Positions 20,561 through 29,328 of a stretch of 64,000 nt of DNA are shown here, in pieces (within the stretch, counting starts at the first letter, position 1; each line of letters begins with the position of its first letter). A program made the translations under genes and the position numbers. The stretch comes from Geobacillus vulcani PSS1. Its GTDB lineage: Bacteria; Bacillota; Bacilli; Bacillales; Anoxybacillaceae. Below the pieces are notes generated by a model, which was given only the letters and a program-made list of their open reading frames with translations, had not been told where the DNA came from and searched no databases. The stretch covers positions 558,001 through 622,000 of the forward strand of contig NZ_JPOI01000001.1 in the NCBI RefSeq assembly GCF_000733845.1, in the 5' to 3' direction.

Positions 20561-20593
20561 AGCGGGCCTCCATTTGGAAGCCCGCTCGTTTCC
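20561..20593 (+). terminator. Terminator of the siderophore operon
   Basis: AGCGGGC (20561-20567) pairs with GCCCGCT (20580-20586), with TCC/GGA extending the stem, and CGTTTCCTTG follows. It lies between two convergent genes and may serve both. Confidence 0.8.
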
Positions 20594-20597
20594 TTGT

Positions 20598-21011
20598 TTA
20601 CACCGTCGGTTTTTCTGTTGTCACATACGTCCCGGCGATAAAATCGTGAATCGACCGTTTGTCTTCTCTTGCAGCTACCATAATCGCACTAATAATAAGA
20701 CCGATTCCAAAAGTAACAAAATAAACCAGTCCACCGACAAATGAACGCAAAAACATCGTGCCGAGGCCGACTTTGCCGCCATTCACCTTCGCAATTCGAA
20801 TGCCAAGCATCCGCTTGCCCACCGTATATCCATACCAGACAACCGGAACGATTAACGCGTACAGGATGTTCGCTAACGATGTAAACCAGTTCGTTTCCCA
20901 ACTGCCCGTGATCCAATAGCCGACAAGCGAAATTGGAATACCCACAACAATGGCGTCCAACAAATTCGCCAACAGCCGCTTCCAAAATCCAGCCGGATTC
21001 GTCACCGCCAT
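20598..21011 (-). CDS. RDD family membrane protein
   Basis: A 137-residue membrane protein with three predicted helices and the RDD signature: Arg near GFWKRLLANLLDAIVV in helix 1 and Asp in the same helix, then the GYTVGKRMLGIRI segment after helix 2. Such proteins are common in Bacillales; some have been tied to Na+/H+ antiport or cell-envelope functions, but most are uncharacterised. ATG at 21011 follows GAGGAGGGAAGATCG. Convergent with the siderophore operon. Confidence 0.9.
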   Translation of the reverse strand: MAVTNPAGFWKRLLANLLDAIVVGIPISLVGYWITGSWETNWFTSLANILYALIVPVVWYGYTVGKRMLGIRIAKVNGGKVGLGTMFLRSFVGGLVYFVTFGIGLIISAIMVAAREDKRSIHDFIAGTYVTTEKPTV

Positions 21012-21314
21012 CGATCTTCCCTCCTCGTGCCTTTTCTATATTGTATTCGCCATCAATAGCGTAATTGTCTTTATTTTAACCTAAATTGTGGAAAGGAATC
21101 TATACCATTGTTTTTGTATTTATCTCCATATAAGGAAACAGGAGTTAATTTGCCCGTCTTTTCAAAATAATTAAAAGGGAATAGGGCAAAAGGCCACTTT
21201 TGTAACCGCCTCCCCTTTGAGGGAGGCCAACTTGACTGCCATGCCGTTTCATCCGAACAAAAAAGTACTTGTAAAACGAGCCGACAGCCGGATATAGGCA
21301 GGCGGGGCCCTCAT
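21012..21314. other. Non-coding interval with one hairpin
   Basis: About 300 bases without a gene. GCCTCCC/GGGAGGC (about 21209-21228) can form a hairpin, which may end the PP2C-containing operon although no clear T-tract follows. It also holds the RDD gene's promoter region, not resolved. Confidence 0.4.
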
Positions 21315-22832
21315 TCAGCCAAGCTTGGCCACCACCACCGAAAAATCGTCCCGAAGCGGACCTTTTTGCGCAAAATGGCAGCGCAGATAGTCCAAAAGCA
21401 CCTGTTCGTCCAATAAAATATGCGGCGCCAGCGCGTCGCGAAGCGCCTCGATCTTTTGCCGAACGGATCCCGTTCCCCCTTCAATCGCCCCGTCGGAATA
21501 CAGCACAAGCGTCGCCCCCGGCTCGTAGCACAACCGACCGCTGTCGACAAAAAGATGCGGAAGCAATCCGATCGGCGCACAGCCGCGATCCAGCTCCGCC
21601 ACCGTCCCGTCCGATTGGAACAAAAACCCTGGCGGATGGCCGGCTGATGCATATTCAATCATCCGTTCCCCGACATCCACAAGAACATACACAGCGGTGA
21701 AATAATACGTCATTCGCCCGTTTTCATGGTACAACTGGCGCATATGGCGGTTCAACTCGCGAAACACTTCCGCCGGAACGATCCCTTTGCGGATGACGCC
21801 GTTTAAGAGTGAGCGAACCGACATGCAAATGAGCGAAGCTGCTGCCCCATGCCCCATCACATCCATTAAAAAAATGCCGTACCGCTGCTTGTCGATCGGA
21901 TACCAAGCGTACATATCGCCACCCAGCTCCCGCGATGGGATGTACATCCCGGCAATCTGAATTCCTTTGGCCGACAGCGGCTTGCTCAACACACGCTTTT
22001 GCACCTCGCGGGCGAGCCGCAAGTCATCTTTCATCGATGCGGCGTATGGGTTCTCATAAGTCGGATTGGCAAATAAAAACAAGTAAAAAGCGATTCCTCC
22101 ATCATGGCCGGGCACAGCTCGCACCGTCGTCTTCCTGACATAAACCGAACCGTTTTTCCGCCGCCAACGCACCTTTCCCCTCCATTCCCCAGTTCCCGCT
22201 TGAACCACCTCGTAAAGCCAGGCTTCGTAATAACCCGCGTAAAGCGTATGCAACGGCTGACCAACAATCTCTACACCATGGCCTGTTAGTTTTGTGAATG
22301 CTGGATTCACAAACTGAACGATAAATTGGCCATCGGTTACCAGCATCGCCTGTTCCATAGCTTTGTACACTTGTTCAGCGAGCTGCCGTTCATTCTCGTT
22401 TCGCTTTGCTTCTGTCAGATCAGCGACAACCCCGCTGACGAGCCTCACTTCCCCGAATGGACTAAGCACAGGAAACGTCCGTTCAAGCACCCAGCGGACG
22501 GAACCATCCCGCTGATTGATGATGCGATACGTTTGGGCACCTGCATCCGCCCCTGAAAGAAGCGACCATTTTCGTTCCGCCTTGGCGCGGTCATCCGGAT
22601 AGGACACTTTTGCCCAGATGTCTTGATCTCGGTAAAAGTCGTCCGGAGGCAAACCGTACAGCTGCTCACATGATGACGAGATGAACAAGAGACGCCTTTG
22701 TTCCGGCGCTGCGAGCCAATACACATAATCGCCCGGCCCAACGAACACATTCATTTTTTCCAAGCTGAGAAGCAACTCCCGCCACGCGAGGTGATCATAG
22801 CGTTGAACAGATTCCCAAAACCCATCCACCAT
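21315..22832 (-). CDS. PAS-PAS-PP2C (SpoIIE/RsbU-type) serine phosphatase
   Basis: A 505-residue cytoplasmic protein. Residues about 25-145 and 150-265 look like PAS sensor domains (YWLAAPEQRRLLFISSSCEQLYGLPP; AMLVTDGQFIVQFVNPAFTKLTG). The C-terminal ~230 residues form a PPM/SpoIIE phosphatase with metal-binding acidic motifs in ELGGDMYAWYP, FLMDVMGHGAAASLICM and LVLYSDGAIEG. Such enzymes dephosphorylate an anti-sigma antagonist. The gene starts 6 bases after the STAS gene, and an RsbW-like kinase gene lies upstream, giving a complete partner-switch module. No sigma factor is in the window. Confidence 0.93.
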   Translation of the reverse strand: MVDGFWESVQRYDHLAWRELLLSLEKMNVFVGPGDYVYWLAAPEQRRLLFISSSCEQLYGLPPDDFYRDQDIWAKVSYPDDRAKAERKWSLLSGADAGAQTYRIINQRDGSVRWVLERTFPVLSPFGEVRLVSGVVADLTEAKRNENERQLAEQVYKAMEQAMLVTDGQFIVQFVNPAFTKLTGHGVEIVGQPLHTLYAGYYEAWLYEVVQAGTGEWRGKVRWRRKNGSVYVRKTTVRAVPGHDGGIAFYLFLFANPTYENPYAASMKDDLRLAREVQKRVLSKPLSAKGIQIAGMYIPSRELGGDMYAWYPIDKQRYGIFLMDVMGHGAAASLICMSVRSLLNGVIRKGIVPAEVFRELNRHMRQLYHENGRMTYYFTAVYVLVDVGERMIEYASAGHPPGFLFQSDGTVAELDRGCAPIGLLPHLFVDSGRLCYEPGATLVLYSDGAIEGGTGSVRQKIEALRDALAPHILLDEQVLLDYLRCHFAQKGPLRDDFSVVVAKLG

Positions 22833-22838
22833 AGAACG

Positions 22839-23171
22839 TCATTCTCCACTGAAATAATCCATGGCTTCCTTCTCTGTGGCAAATAGTTTGATAAACGAAG
22901 AAAATTTGACAATATGGAAAATTTCTGCGAGCGACCCTTCCACCCCAGCAATGACCAACTCTTTTTGTCGGGCTCTCGCCGTCATAACGCTGTCAGCGAT
23001 AACACCGAGTCCAGCGCTGTTAATGTATTTGACCCCCTCCATGTTGACAATCAATCGGTCCGCCCGTTTGTCCAGCAACGTTTCCAGCACTTGACGGAAC
23101 GACTCGACGTTGTTTAAGGTAATATCTTCTGTCCATGTCAGCGTGCAAATTGCCCCTTGTTTTGTCTCCAT
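22839..23171 (-). CDS. STAS-domain anti-anti-sigma factor (RsbV/SpoIIAA-like)
   Basis: A 110-residue single STAS domain. The phosphorylatable Ser is in GVKYINSAGLGVIADS, the standard RsbV/SpoIIAA position. The ATG at 23171 is preferred because GGAGGAAACAGG stands just before it; a GTG start 21 bases upstream lacks a site. It is expected to bind the adjacent RsbW-like kinase when dephosphorylated by the PP2C gene immediately downstream. Confidence 0.93.
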   Translation of the reverse strand: METKQGAICTLTWTEDITLNNVESFRQVLETLLDKRADRLIVNMEGVKYINSAGLGVIADSVMTARARQKELVIAGVEGSLAEIFHIVKFSSFIKLFATEKEAMDYFSGE

Positions 23172-23592
23172 CCTGTTTCCTCCAATGGTCACTCTTTTTT
23201 TTGCATTTGCACATGCACAACAAGACGTTGTTTCCCGCTCGCTTCACGTATACATCGTCGACAATATGGGTAATCAGCTGCAATCCCCTGCCGCGCGGCC
23301 CAGTATTGACGACATCGGTTCGGGCTAAGGAGAAGCATCCCCCTCGCTGCTTGACAATCATCATCAACTGTCCCGCATCAATTTTCCAAAATATCCTAAA
23401 TGGAAACCTCTCCGTTTTTTTACAATATTCATATGCATTCGTGCACGCTTCCTCGGTTGCCAGCCGAAGAAAAAGGCAATCACGCGGCAAAAACCCCACT
23501 CTCTTCGCCAATTCCTCGGTAATGTCCATCGCTTTTAAAATGTCCGCCGGTTTCATGATGGCCATCGTTCGGATCATGGCTGCAGGCTTCAT
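23020..23592 (-). CDS. RsbW-like anti-sigma regulatory ATPase with frameshifted 3' end
   Basis: A HATPase_c_2 protein: the N box is in RLATEEACTNAYEYCKK and the G box is in NTGPRGRGLQLITHIVDDVYVKR. Domain homology ends near residue 134. The frame then runs on for about 55 residues (SDHWRKQDGDK...) through the STAS gene in another frame, which is not credible as protein. At the end of the domain is an A8 run on the coding strand (T8, 23195-23202); one extra A would give Lys-Glu-stop, ending the gene at about 23189, just before the STAS start. So this is a homopolymer frameshift, either real slippage or a sequence error. Start 23592 follows AGGATAGGGG. Confidence 0.8.
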   Translation of the reverse strand: MKPAAMIRTMAIMKPADILKAMDITEELAKRVGFLPRDCLFLRLATEEACTNAYEYCKKTERFPFRIFWKIDAGQLMMIVKQRGGCFSLARTDVVNTGPRGRGLQLITHIVDDVYVKRAGNNVLLCMCKCKKKSDHWRKQDGDKTRGNLHADMDRRYYLKQRRVVPSSAGNVAGQTGGPIDCQHGGGQIH

Positions 23593-23793
23593 CGGCATTC
23601 CCCTATCCTTGTTATGCTTATACGCCGACCAAAGCAGCACGGCAACTTTTCCGCTATCGCACGTTCCGGCGCTGGGGAAAACGGATTCGAATGCTATTTT
23701 TTCCTTGATTGTTCCATTCTTATCGAAAAATAGTTCTTATTTACTACAATTCATTATAATACAAAATAGGGTTCATTCCAATTTCCTACATTC

Positions 23794-23834
23794 AAAAAAA
23801 AAAGACATCATGGCACCCATCGTCCAATGATGTC
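23794..23834 (-). terminator. Terminator of the GAF-LuxR regulator gene
   Basis: GACATCAT (23804-23811) pairs with ATGATGTC (23827-23834); on the minus strand a run of ten T follows. Confidence 0.9.
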
Positions 23835-23837
23835 CCC

Positions 23838-25490
23838 TTAGCGGCGCTGCCGGCGGTGGTTTAGTTGATACACAAGGGCGATCAACTGTGACCGGTCATT
23901 GACGCCAATTTTTTGAAAAATGTTCGTAATATGATTTTTCACGGTATGGACGCTAATGAACAACCGTTCTGAAATTTCACGGTTGCTGCAGCCTTGAATG
24001 AGCAACTCCAATACATCCATCTCCCGGGCCGTCAACTGCTCAGATAGCATGTCGATATTGACCGTCCCATCATTCCCGCCGTGAGCCTTGCCGCTAATCA
24101 TCATCGAACCAATCGCAGCCAGCGCCGTCATATACACTTCCGCCTCTTTCGCTTCCCTTTCTTTCTTTATATGAACGGAAAGAACACCGTATTGGCCAGC
24201 GCTGACGAAAAACGGCACTTCCATCACAGGTTTGTCCTCGACATAGAGCAACACCGGCACCTCGTTTTTCGCCTTCTCGCCCTGACAGCCATAGCGACGG
24301 CAAACATCATCCCGATAACGAACAGCCATTTCTACGTCCATCGCTCCTTCATGGACAACGGCTGCTTGGCCATCGCTCGACCATACCACGCAGACAAAAT
24401 CGCCGTAAGCGAGCTCTGCGGCGAATTCGGCCATCATCCGGATGATGTCTACCTCGTTTTGCACAACACGCATGGCTCGTCCAATTTCCATCAACATCGA
24501 AAGGCGCATCAAATGGCGGTCCATTTTCATATCGGCCTCTGTACATTTCGCCAAGAGCAGCCAATGTTGAACGAGGGCGGAGCCGACCGAACGAAGCGAC
24601 GCCGGCAGTGAAGAGGCCGCCTCGCTGCCGATCATGACCCATCCTTCCATTGTTTTCCCGTACATCGCCGGATACGCGATCATCGCTTTCGGGCGGATGT
24701 CATGGCGGACAAAAAAGGAAAAGCGTGGATCCAAAGCGGCATCTTGAACGTAAACCGAACGAAGCGGGGGCTCCGAAGACGAAAGCGGCGGAAATAACAC
24801 ATCTATCATCTTGCCGCGCAGCTTCCCTGCCTTTTCTCCACTTGCCGCTGCCACCATCCATCCTTGCGGACATTTGGCGATATACAACGCCATATCGACG
24901 CGTTCATCGAACGCCCGCAACTCAAAAAGCAGCTTGTCTACGTCCGCTAAGGCGGAGCTGTCTGTGACCACTGTTTCGAGCCGTTTCCCGTATTCACAGC
25001 ATTGTTGCTTGCGGCGCTCGCCGCTGATTAATTCCCCGCATATGATCGCCATCTTTTCTATATCTTTTAACTTCGCTTCGACTGCCGGCGCCGGCAGCGC
25101 CACCGATTGTTCGAGGGCTGACATCCACTTTCCGCCGTCTACCAGCGGCTGTTCGCAAATGAGCCATTTCGTCTCTTCCTCGATAAACACGCCCGCCCAA
25201 ATCCAATATTCCACCTTTCCATCGACAAACACGGGAGCGACGATGCTTTTCATGCCCAAACGTCCGACCGGCACGACCGACGGGCGCTGCCATCTGTCAA
25301 TGCTAAGTTCTCGCGGAAAGGAAAATGATGGCGCTTCGCTTTTAGCGGCAAACAAAACGAGCTCCGCCAGCTCAGTCATATTTGATACTTTCGTCACGGG
25401 AGTACCGTGATCATCAACGATCAGCATGCTCAACTCCGTCAATGCCGCGTATGCATCTTGAATATATTGCAACGATTCACGGATCACCAC
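23838..25490 (-). CDS. GAF-domain LuxR/NarL-type transcriptional regulator
   Basis: A 550-residue regulator. The N-terminal ~110 residues resemble a PocR-type ligand pocket (LSMLIVDDHGTPVTKVSN...), two GAF-like domains follow (about 165-320 and 330-480), and residues ~485-548 form a LuxR helix-turn-helix (LTAREMDVLELLIQGCSNREISERLFISVHTVKNHI). It starts with GTG after AGGAGAG. It shares strand with, and lies just upstream of, the partner-switch genes but has its own terminator. Ligand and targets are unknown; NreB/NarL-like sensing of small molecules is possible. Confidence 0.85.
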   Translation of the reverse strand: MVIRESLQYIQDAYAALTELSMLIVDDHGTPVTKVSNMTELAELVLFAAKSEAPSFSFPRELSIDRWQRPSVVPVGRLGMKSIVAPVFVDGKVEYWIWAGVFIEEETKWLICEQPLVDGGKWMSALEQSVALPAPAVEAKLKDIEKMAIICGELISGERRKQQCCEYGKRLETVVTDSSALADVDKLLFELRAFDERVDMALYIAKCPQGWMVAAASGEKAGKLRGKMIDVLFPPLSSSEPPLRSVYVQDAALDPRFSFFVRHDIRPKAMIAYPAMYGKTMEGWVMIGSEAASSLPASLRSVGSALVQHWLLLAKCTEADMKMDRHLMRLSMLMEIGRAMRVVQNEVDIIRMMAEFAAELAYGDFVCVVWSSDGQAAVVHEGAMDVEMAVRYRDDVCRRYGCQGEKAKNEVPVLLYVEDKPVMEVPFFVSAGQYGVLSVHIKKEREAKEAEVYMTALAAIGSMMISGKAHGGNDGTVNIDMLSEQLTAREMDVLELLIQGCSNREISERLFISVHTVKNHITNIFQKIGVNDRSQLIALVYQLNHRRQRR

Positions 25491-25684
25491 GCCTTCAACT
25501 CTCCTACAACTCGTTTTTACCCCTATCTATTATGGACAAATAACTGGCAAGAAATCAAGCTTTAACCCTCTGCGACAGCAAAAACAAACCGGCGCAGCGT
25601 CCGTCACTATGCGGACGGCCCACGCCGGGAAAGAGCTTTTGAACCAGACAGGGCACATCGGTGCAAACGTTTCGGAATAGGATG

Positions 25685-27094
25685 TCACCAATCGATGTGC
25701 AATTCCAGAGCATGGAGACAGTCAGCCAGCTGCCGCTTAATCTCCGCCAATGCGGCTTCCGTCTTCGCCTCCGCACGCAGGACAAGAATCGGCTGCGTGT
25801 TCGATGGCCGCACCAACCCCCAGCCTTCCAGAAACTGGATGCGGGCGCCATCCACATCAACAACTGGATAGCGGCCGGCGAACCGGTTTTTCACCGCGGC
25901 AATGGCAGCTGGTTTTTTCTCTTCCGGACAAGCAACGCGCGTCTCCGGCGTCGCTGCGTACCGCGGCACATCGGCAAACCACTCAGACAGCGGACGTTCG
26001 TCATTCGACAACAAGCGAAGCAGCCGCCCGGCGGCGTACAAAGCGTCGTCATAGCCGTAAAACTCATCATTAAAGAACAAATGGCCAGACATTTCACCGG
26101 CAAACGGGATCTCCGGACGGCGGCGCAGCGTCGCTTTGACGTGCGAGTGGCCGGTCCGATGGAAGAACGGCTTCCCGCCGAGCCGCTCAATTTCCTCCAC
26201 GAGCGCTTGTGAACATTTCACTTCGACGGGCGCGTCGGCTCCCGGATGGCGCTTGAGAATCTCGCGCCAGAACAGCACCATCAGCTGGTCGCCCCAGCGG
26301 ATCGCACCCGTTTCATCCACAACCCCGATCCGATCGCCGTCGCCGTCAAACGCAATGCCAAGATCGGCCTTCTCTTTGCGCACCGTTTCAATCAAATCCG
26401 TCAAGTTTTCCGGCACGACCGGGTCCGGATGATGGTTCGGAAACGTTGGATCGGATTCGCAGTAAAGCGGGATGACATCGCACCCCCACTCTTTGAGCAC
26501 TTGTGGCGCAATGATCGATGGGGTGCCGTTGCCGCAGTCAACGACAACCTTCAGCTTGCGCGGACCGAGTTGGATTTTCTCCTTCAACATCTTGATATAC
26601 GCTGGAGCAAGGTCCAACGTTTCCTCACGCCCCCGCGCTGTTTCAGGCCGCGGCTGTTCCTTGCTGAGCCGCTCCATCGCCAGCCGCAGCGCTTGGATAC
26701 GCTCACCATAAATTGTCGTTTTCCCCATGGCAATTTTAAATCCGTTCTCATCGCCTGGGTTATGGCTGGCGGTGATGATCATGCCGCATGGGATGTTCGT
26801 GTAATATAAGCTGTAGTAAAACATCGGCGTCGTCGAAAGCCCAATATCGACAACATCGCAGCCGCCATCGAGCAGCCCGTCTTTGAGCGCCCGATGCAAG
26901 CCAGGCGATGACAAACGATTGTCATGACCGACAACCGCCCTCTTCTCGCCTTCCTTTTGCATCATGTCGGCAAAGGCCCGTCCGAGCCAATACGCGAACG
27001 ACTCATCGAGCTCCTCGCCGGCTCGTCCGCGAATGTCATATTCTTTAAACACGTGTGCCGGCCATGCGAACGGTTTCGTTGTTGATGGATTCAT
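25685..27094 (-). CDS. manB: Phosphomannomutase/phosphoglucomutase
   Basis: A 469-residue alpha-D-phosphohexomutase. The phosphoserine loop is TASHNPGDENGFK, the Mg2+ loop is DGDGDRIGVVD, the sugar-specificity loop is GEMSGHLFF, and the phosphate-binding site is RPSNTQPILVLR. It interconverts hexose 6-phosphate and hexose 1-phosphate. The GEMSGH loop fits PMM/PGM enzymes of the AlgC type. ATG at 27094 follows GGAGG; the gene overlaps the previous one by about 50 bases. It is the last gene of an operon beginning with a sugar-1-phosphate nucleotidyltransferase, so its likely job is to supply mannose-1-phosphate. Confidence 0.93.
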   Translation of the reverse strand: MNPSTTKPFAWPAHVFKEYDIRGRAGEELDESFAYWLGRAFADMMQKEGEKRAVVGHDNRLSSPGLHRALKDGLLDGGCDVVDIGLSTTPMFYYSLYYTNIPCGMIITASHNPGDENGFKIAMGKTTIYGERIQALRLAMERLSKEQPRPETARGREETLDLAPAYIKMLKEKIQLGPRKLKVVVDCGNGTPSIIAPQVLKEWGCDVIPLYCESDPTFPNHHPDPVVPENLTDLIETVRKEKADLGIAFDGDGDRIGVVDETGAIRWGDQLMVLFWREILKRHPGADAPVEVKCSQALVEEIERLGGKPFFHRTGHSHVKATLRRRPEIPFAGEMSGHLFFNDEFYGYDDALYAAGRLLRLLSNDERPLSEWFADVPRYAATPETRVACPEEKKPAAIAAVKNRFAGRYPVVDVDGARIQFLEGWGLVRPSNTQPILVLRAEAKTEAALAEIKRQLADCLHALELHIDW

Positions 27095-28160
27095 CGACAA
27101 CCACCTCCACCGAAATCGATTGAGCGATTGCTGCGGTTAACAAGTAAGATAATGTCGATTCTGCCCCCCGATTCGGGTTCGGGCCGTTCGGGCCAAGCCC
27201 GTCGCAACAACTGCCGTCGCTTGGGTCGGCAAGCGGCGCCTTGCCGTCGTTTTCTCCGTAAAACCAGGCAAGGCAGCGGCGGACGACGCTGCGATACTGC
27301 TCGTCGTCCGTCGCCCAATACGCTTCGCGCGCCGCCAAAGCGAGCTTCATCACATCAAGCGGCTGCTGATCCCAATCGGCGCGGTAGCGGCGGCTGCACC
27401 AACCGCGGTTGCCGATCGGGCGGATGACACCTTCCGGTCCGCTCATTTTTTCAATAAGGAAAGCAAGGCTTTTTTCCGCCACTTCCCTCACCTCATTCCG
27501 CGGCGCGCGCCGATATGCCGTCCAAAGCGCCCACGGCAACACCCCGTTGGCGTACGTCAACTCCGGCTCATACCAATGCCAACTGTCACCGGCATGCTCC
27601 CAATAAGCCGCAAGCAGCCGTTGCTCAAACCGTGCGGCCAAAGCCGCCACTTCCTCTTGATCGACGCCACGCGGGCGTCCTTCTGTCAATAAAACGCCGC
27701 AAGTGGCCAACCCCCAGGCGACGCCGCGCAGCGATCGAAGCTCCCATGCCGCCGGCATGGCCCGCCGCAACATCTCGGCCGCCGCCTCGCGCCGCGCCGG
27801 ATCGCTGAGGCGAATGCAAGCCAACGCCGCCGCCCAAAACGATCGCCCAAAACAGTCGTCTGACGGCGTTTCCTCTTCTTTTGTCCGGTCGAAGAAAAAG
27901 TTGTTGTGGAACGTGCCATCATCGTTTTGCGCCCAAAGCAAAAACGCCAAATACCGGTCAAGCAAACGGTGCAGCCGCTCTTTCTCTTCTTTGTCCTCGC
28001 ATAGCGCCATCCATTCCAGGCTCGCCCAAATAGCGCGAGCGTTGTCATCGGTCGAATAACCCTCGCGACGGCGCGGGATGCGACCAAGGCTATGCTCAAG
28101 CAACCCGGTGTCGTCAGTCATGCGCTCGAGATGGTCGAACTTAATGACTGACGGTGCCAA
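27045..28160 (-). CDS. (alpha/alpha)-barrel glycosidase-like protein of a glycan operon
   Basis: A 371-residue soluble protein without a signal peptide. Repeated helix-hairpin segments with motifs STDDNARAIW, NNFFFDRT, CFGRSFWAA, WHWYEPELTYANGVLPWAL and NPNRGAESTLSYLL indicate an (alpha/alpha)6-type fold, as in several glycoside hydrolases and epimerases. The TTG start follows GGGGAGGTGAAGACCA. It overlaps the glycosyltransferase upstream (20 bases) and the mutase downstream, so all are co-translated. I do not know its reaction; in some bacteria a domain of this kind is fused to a GT4 glycosyltransferase, so it may act with its neighbour. Confidence 0.75.
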   Translation of the reverse strand: MAPSVIKFDHLERMTDDTGLLEHSLGRIPRRREGYSTDDNARAIWASLEWMALCEDKEEKERLHRLLDRYLAFLLWAQNDDGTFHNNFFFDRTKEEETPSDDCFGRSFWAAALACIRLSDPARREAAAEMLRRAMPAAWELRSLRGVAWGLATCGVLLTEGRPRGVDQEEVAALAARFEQRLLAAYWEHAGDSWHWYEPELTYANGVLPWALWTAYRRAPRNEVREVAEKSLAFLIEKMSGPEGVIRPIGNRGWCSRRYRADWDQQPLDVMKLALAAREAYWATDDEQYRSVVRRCLAWFYGENDGKAPLADPSDGSCCDGLGPNGPNPNRGAESTLSYLLTAAIAQSISVEVVVDESINNETVRMAGTRV

Positions 28161-29328
28161 TGGTCTTCACCTCCCCACGTTTCGCGGCGCACATGCGCGC
28201 AAACAAGGCGACATGCTGTTCGCCGACGCGCGGCCAATGCGTGTTTGCCCCGATTTGGCGCATCTTTTCCTCCCATCGCTTCAGCGCCGCCTCGTCGGCC
28301 AACAGCTGCCCGAGCCGCTCTTCCCAGACAGTTGTATCGCCATATGGCAACAACAGCTCTTCACAACCTTGCAACAAATCGCGCGCATGCTCATACGGCG
28401 TCGAAACGACCGGACGACCGACGCCGACCGCATAGGCAAGCGTGCCGCTTGTAATTTGTTGCATGCCCGGGTACGGGGTGACGTATAGATCGCATGCCGT
28501 CAAATAATCAATCAATTCCTCTTCGCTGAAATACCGATCTTCCATACGAACATGGCGCTCAAGCCCCAAACGGTGAATGAGCGATTTCAACTCCTCGCGA
28601 TAGGCTTCTCCTTCCCTCTTTTTCACTTCTGGGTGCGTCTGTCCAGCGATGACATACAGCGCTTCCGGCACCTTGCGAACAACACCCGGCAATGCGGCCA
28701 AGACCGACTCAATGCCTTTGCCGCGGCTGAGCAAGCCAAACGTCAACATCACTTTGCGGCCACTGAATCCGAGGCGACGGCGCAGCGAATCGCGGTCCTC
28801 ACTGCTTGGACCCGGAGCGCCGTGCGGAATGTAGACGACTTTCTCCTTTGGCAGGCCGAACGCCTTCACTAAGTAAGGGATCGCCTGCCGGTTCATGACG
28901 ATGATCGCATCGCTTGCTGTCGCGATTTTCTCTTGAATCGGGCGATACGGTGGCTCGGGCTCGGCAAACACCGTATGGAACGTCGTTACGAGCGGCTTAT
29001 GGAGCGCGGCAATGAAATCAAGAATGTATTCGCCCGCCTCGCCGCCGAAAATGCCGAACTCATGCTGCAATAAAACGACGTCGATGTCGCTTTCATTCAC
29101 CCTTTTGGCCATCTCAGCATACGCCGCGCGGTTTTGCGCCGGAAGCGGCCAATACACTGGGTTGTTGCGATAGGCGTCATCTCCATCGCTTTCGTTGTAC
29201 AACACGATGACGCGGTCGCCGTCGGACGGACCGCGGACGCCATCAATACTTTGGCGCAAATGTTCCGTAAACGTCGCCAGCCCGCACCGCCGTGGTGGGT
29301 ACGTGCTGACGTAGGCGATTCGAATCAT
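28141..29328 (-). CDS. GT4-family glycosyltransferase
   Basis: A 395-residue GT-B retaining glycosyltransferase. The N-terminal domain begins MIRIAYVSTYPPRRCGLATFTEHL, and the C-terminal nucleotide-sugar site contains FGLLSRGKGIESVLAALP and the E-x7-type loop YPGMQQITSGTLAYAVGVGRPVVSTPYEHA. Its ATG overlaps the stop of the nucleotidyltransferase by ATGA. With a mannose-1-phosphate-type nucleotidyltransferase and a phosphomannomutase in the same operon, GDP-mannose (or another NDP-hexose) is the likely donor; the acceptor is unknown. No transmembrane segments, so it acts in the cytoplasm or at the inner membrane face. Confidence 0.92.
   Translation of the reverse strand: MIRIAYVSTYPPRRCGLATFTEHLRQSIDGVRGPSDGDRVIVLYNESDGDDAYRNNPVYWPLPAQNRAAYAEMAKRVNESDIDVVLLQHEFGIFGGEAGEYILDFIAALHKPLVTTFHTVFAEPEPPYRPIQEKIATASDAIIVMNRQAIPYLVKAFGLPKEKVVYIPHGAPGPSSEDRDSLRRRLGFSGRKVMLTFGLLSRGKGIESVLAALPGVVRKVPEALYVIAGQTHPEVKKREGEAYREELKSLIHRLGLERHVRMEDRYFSEEELIDYLTACDLYVTPYPGMQQITSGTLAYAVGVGRPVVSTPYEHARDLLQGCEELLLPYGDTTVWEERLGQLLADEAALKRWEEKMRQIGANTHWPRVGEQHVALFARMCAAKRGEVKTIGTVSH

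Noticed and set aside
23020..23188. C-terminal extension of the RsbW-like protein as a genuine domain
   Set aside because: It has no similarity to known domains, overlaps the STAS gene in another frame and begins exactly at an A8 run.
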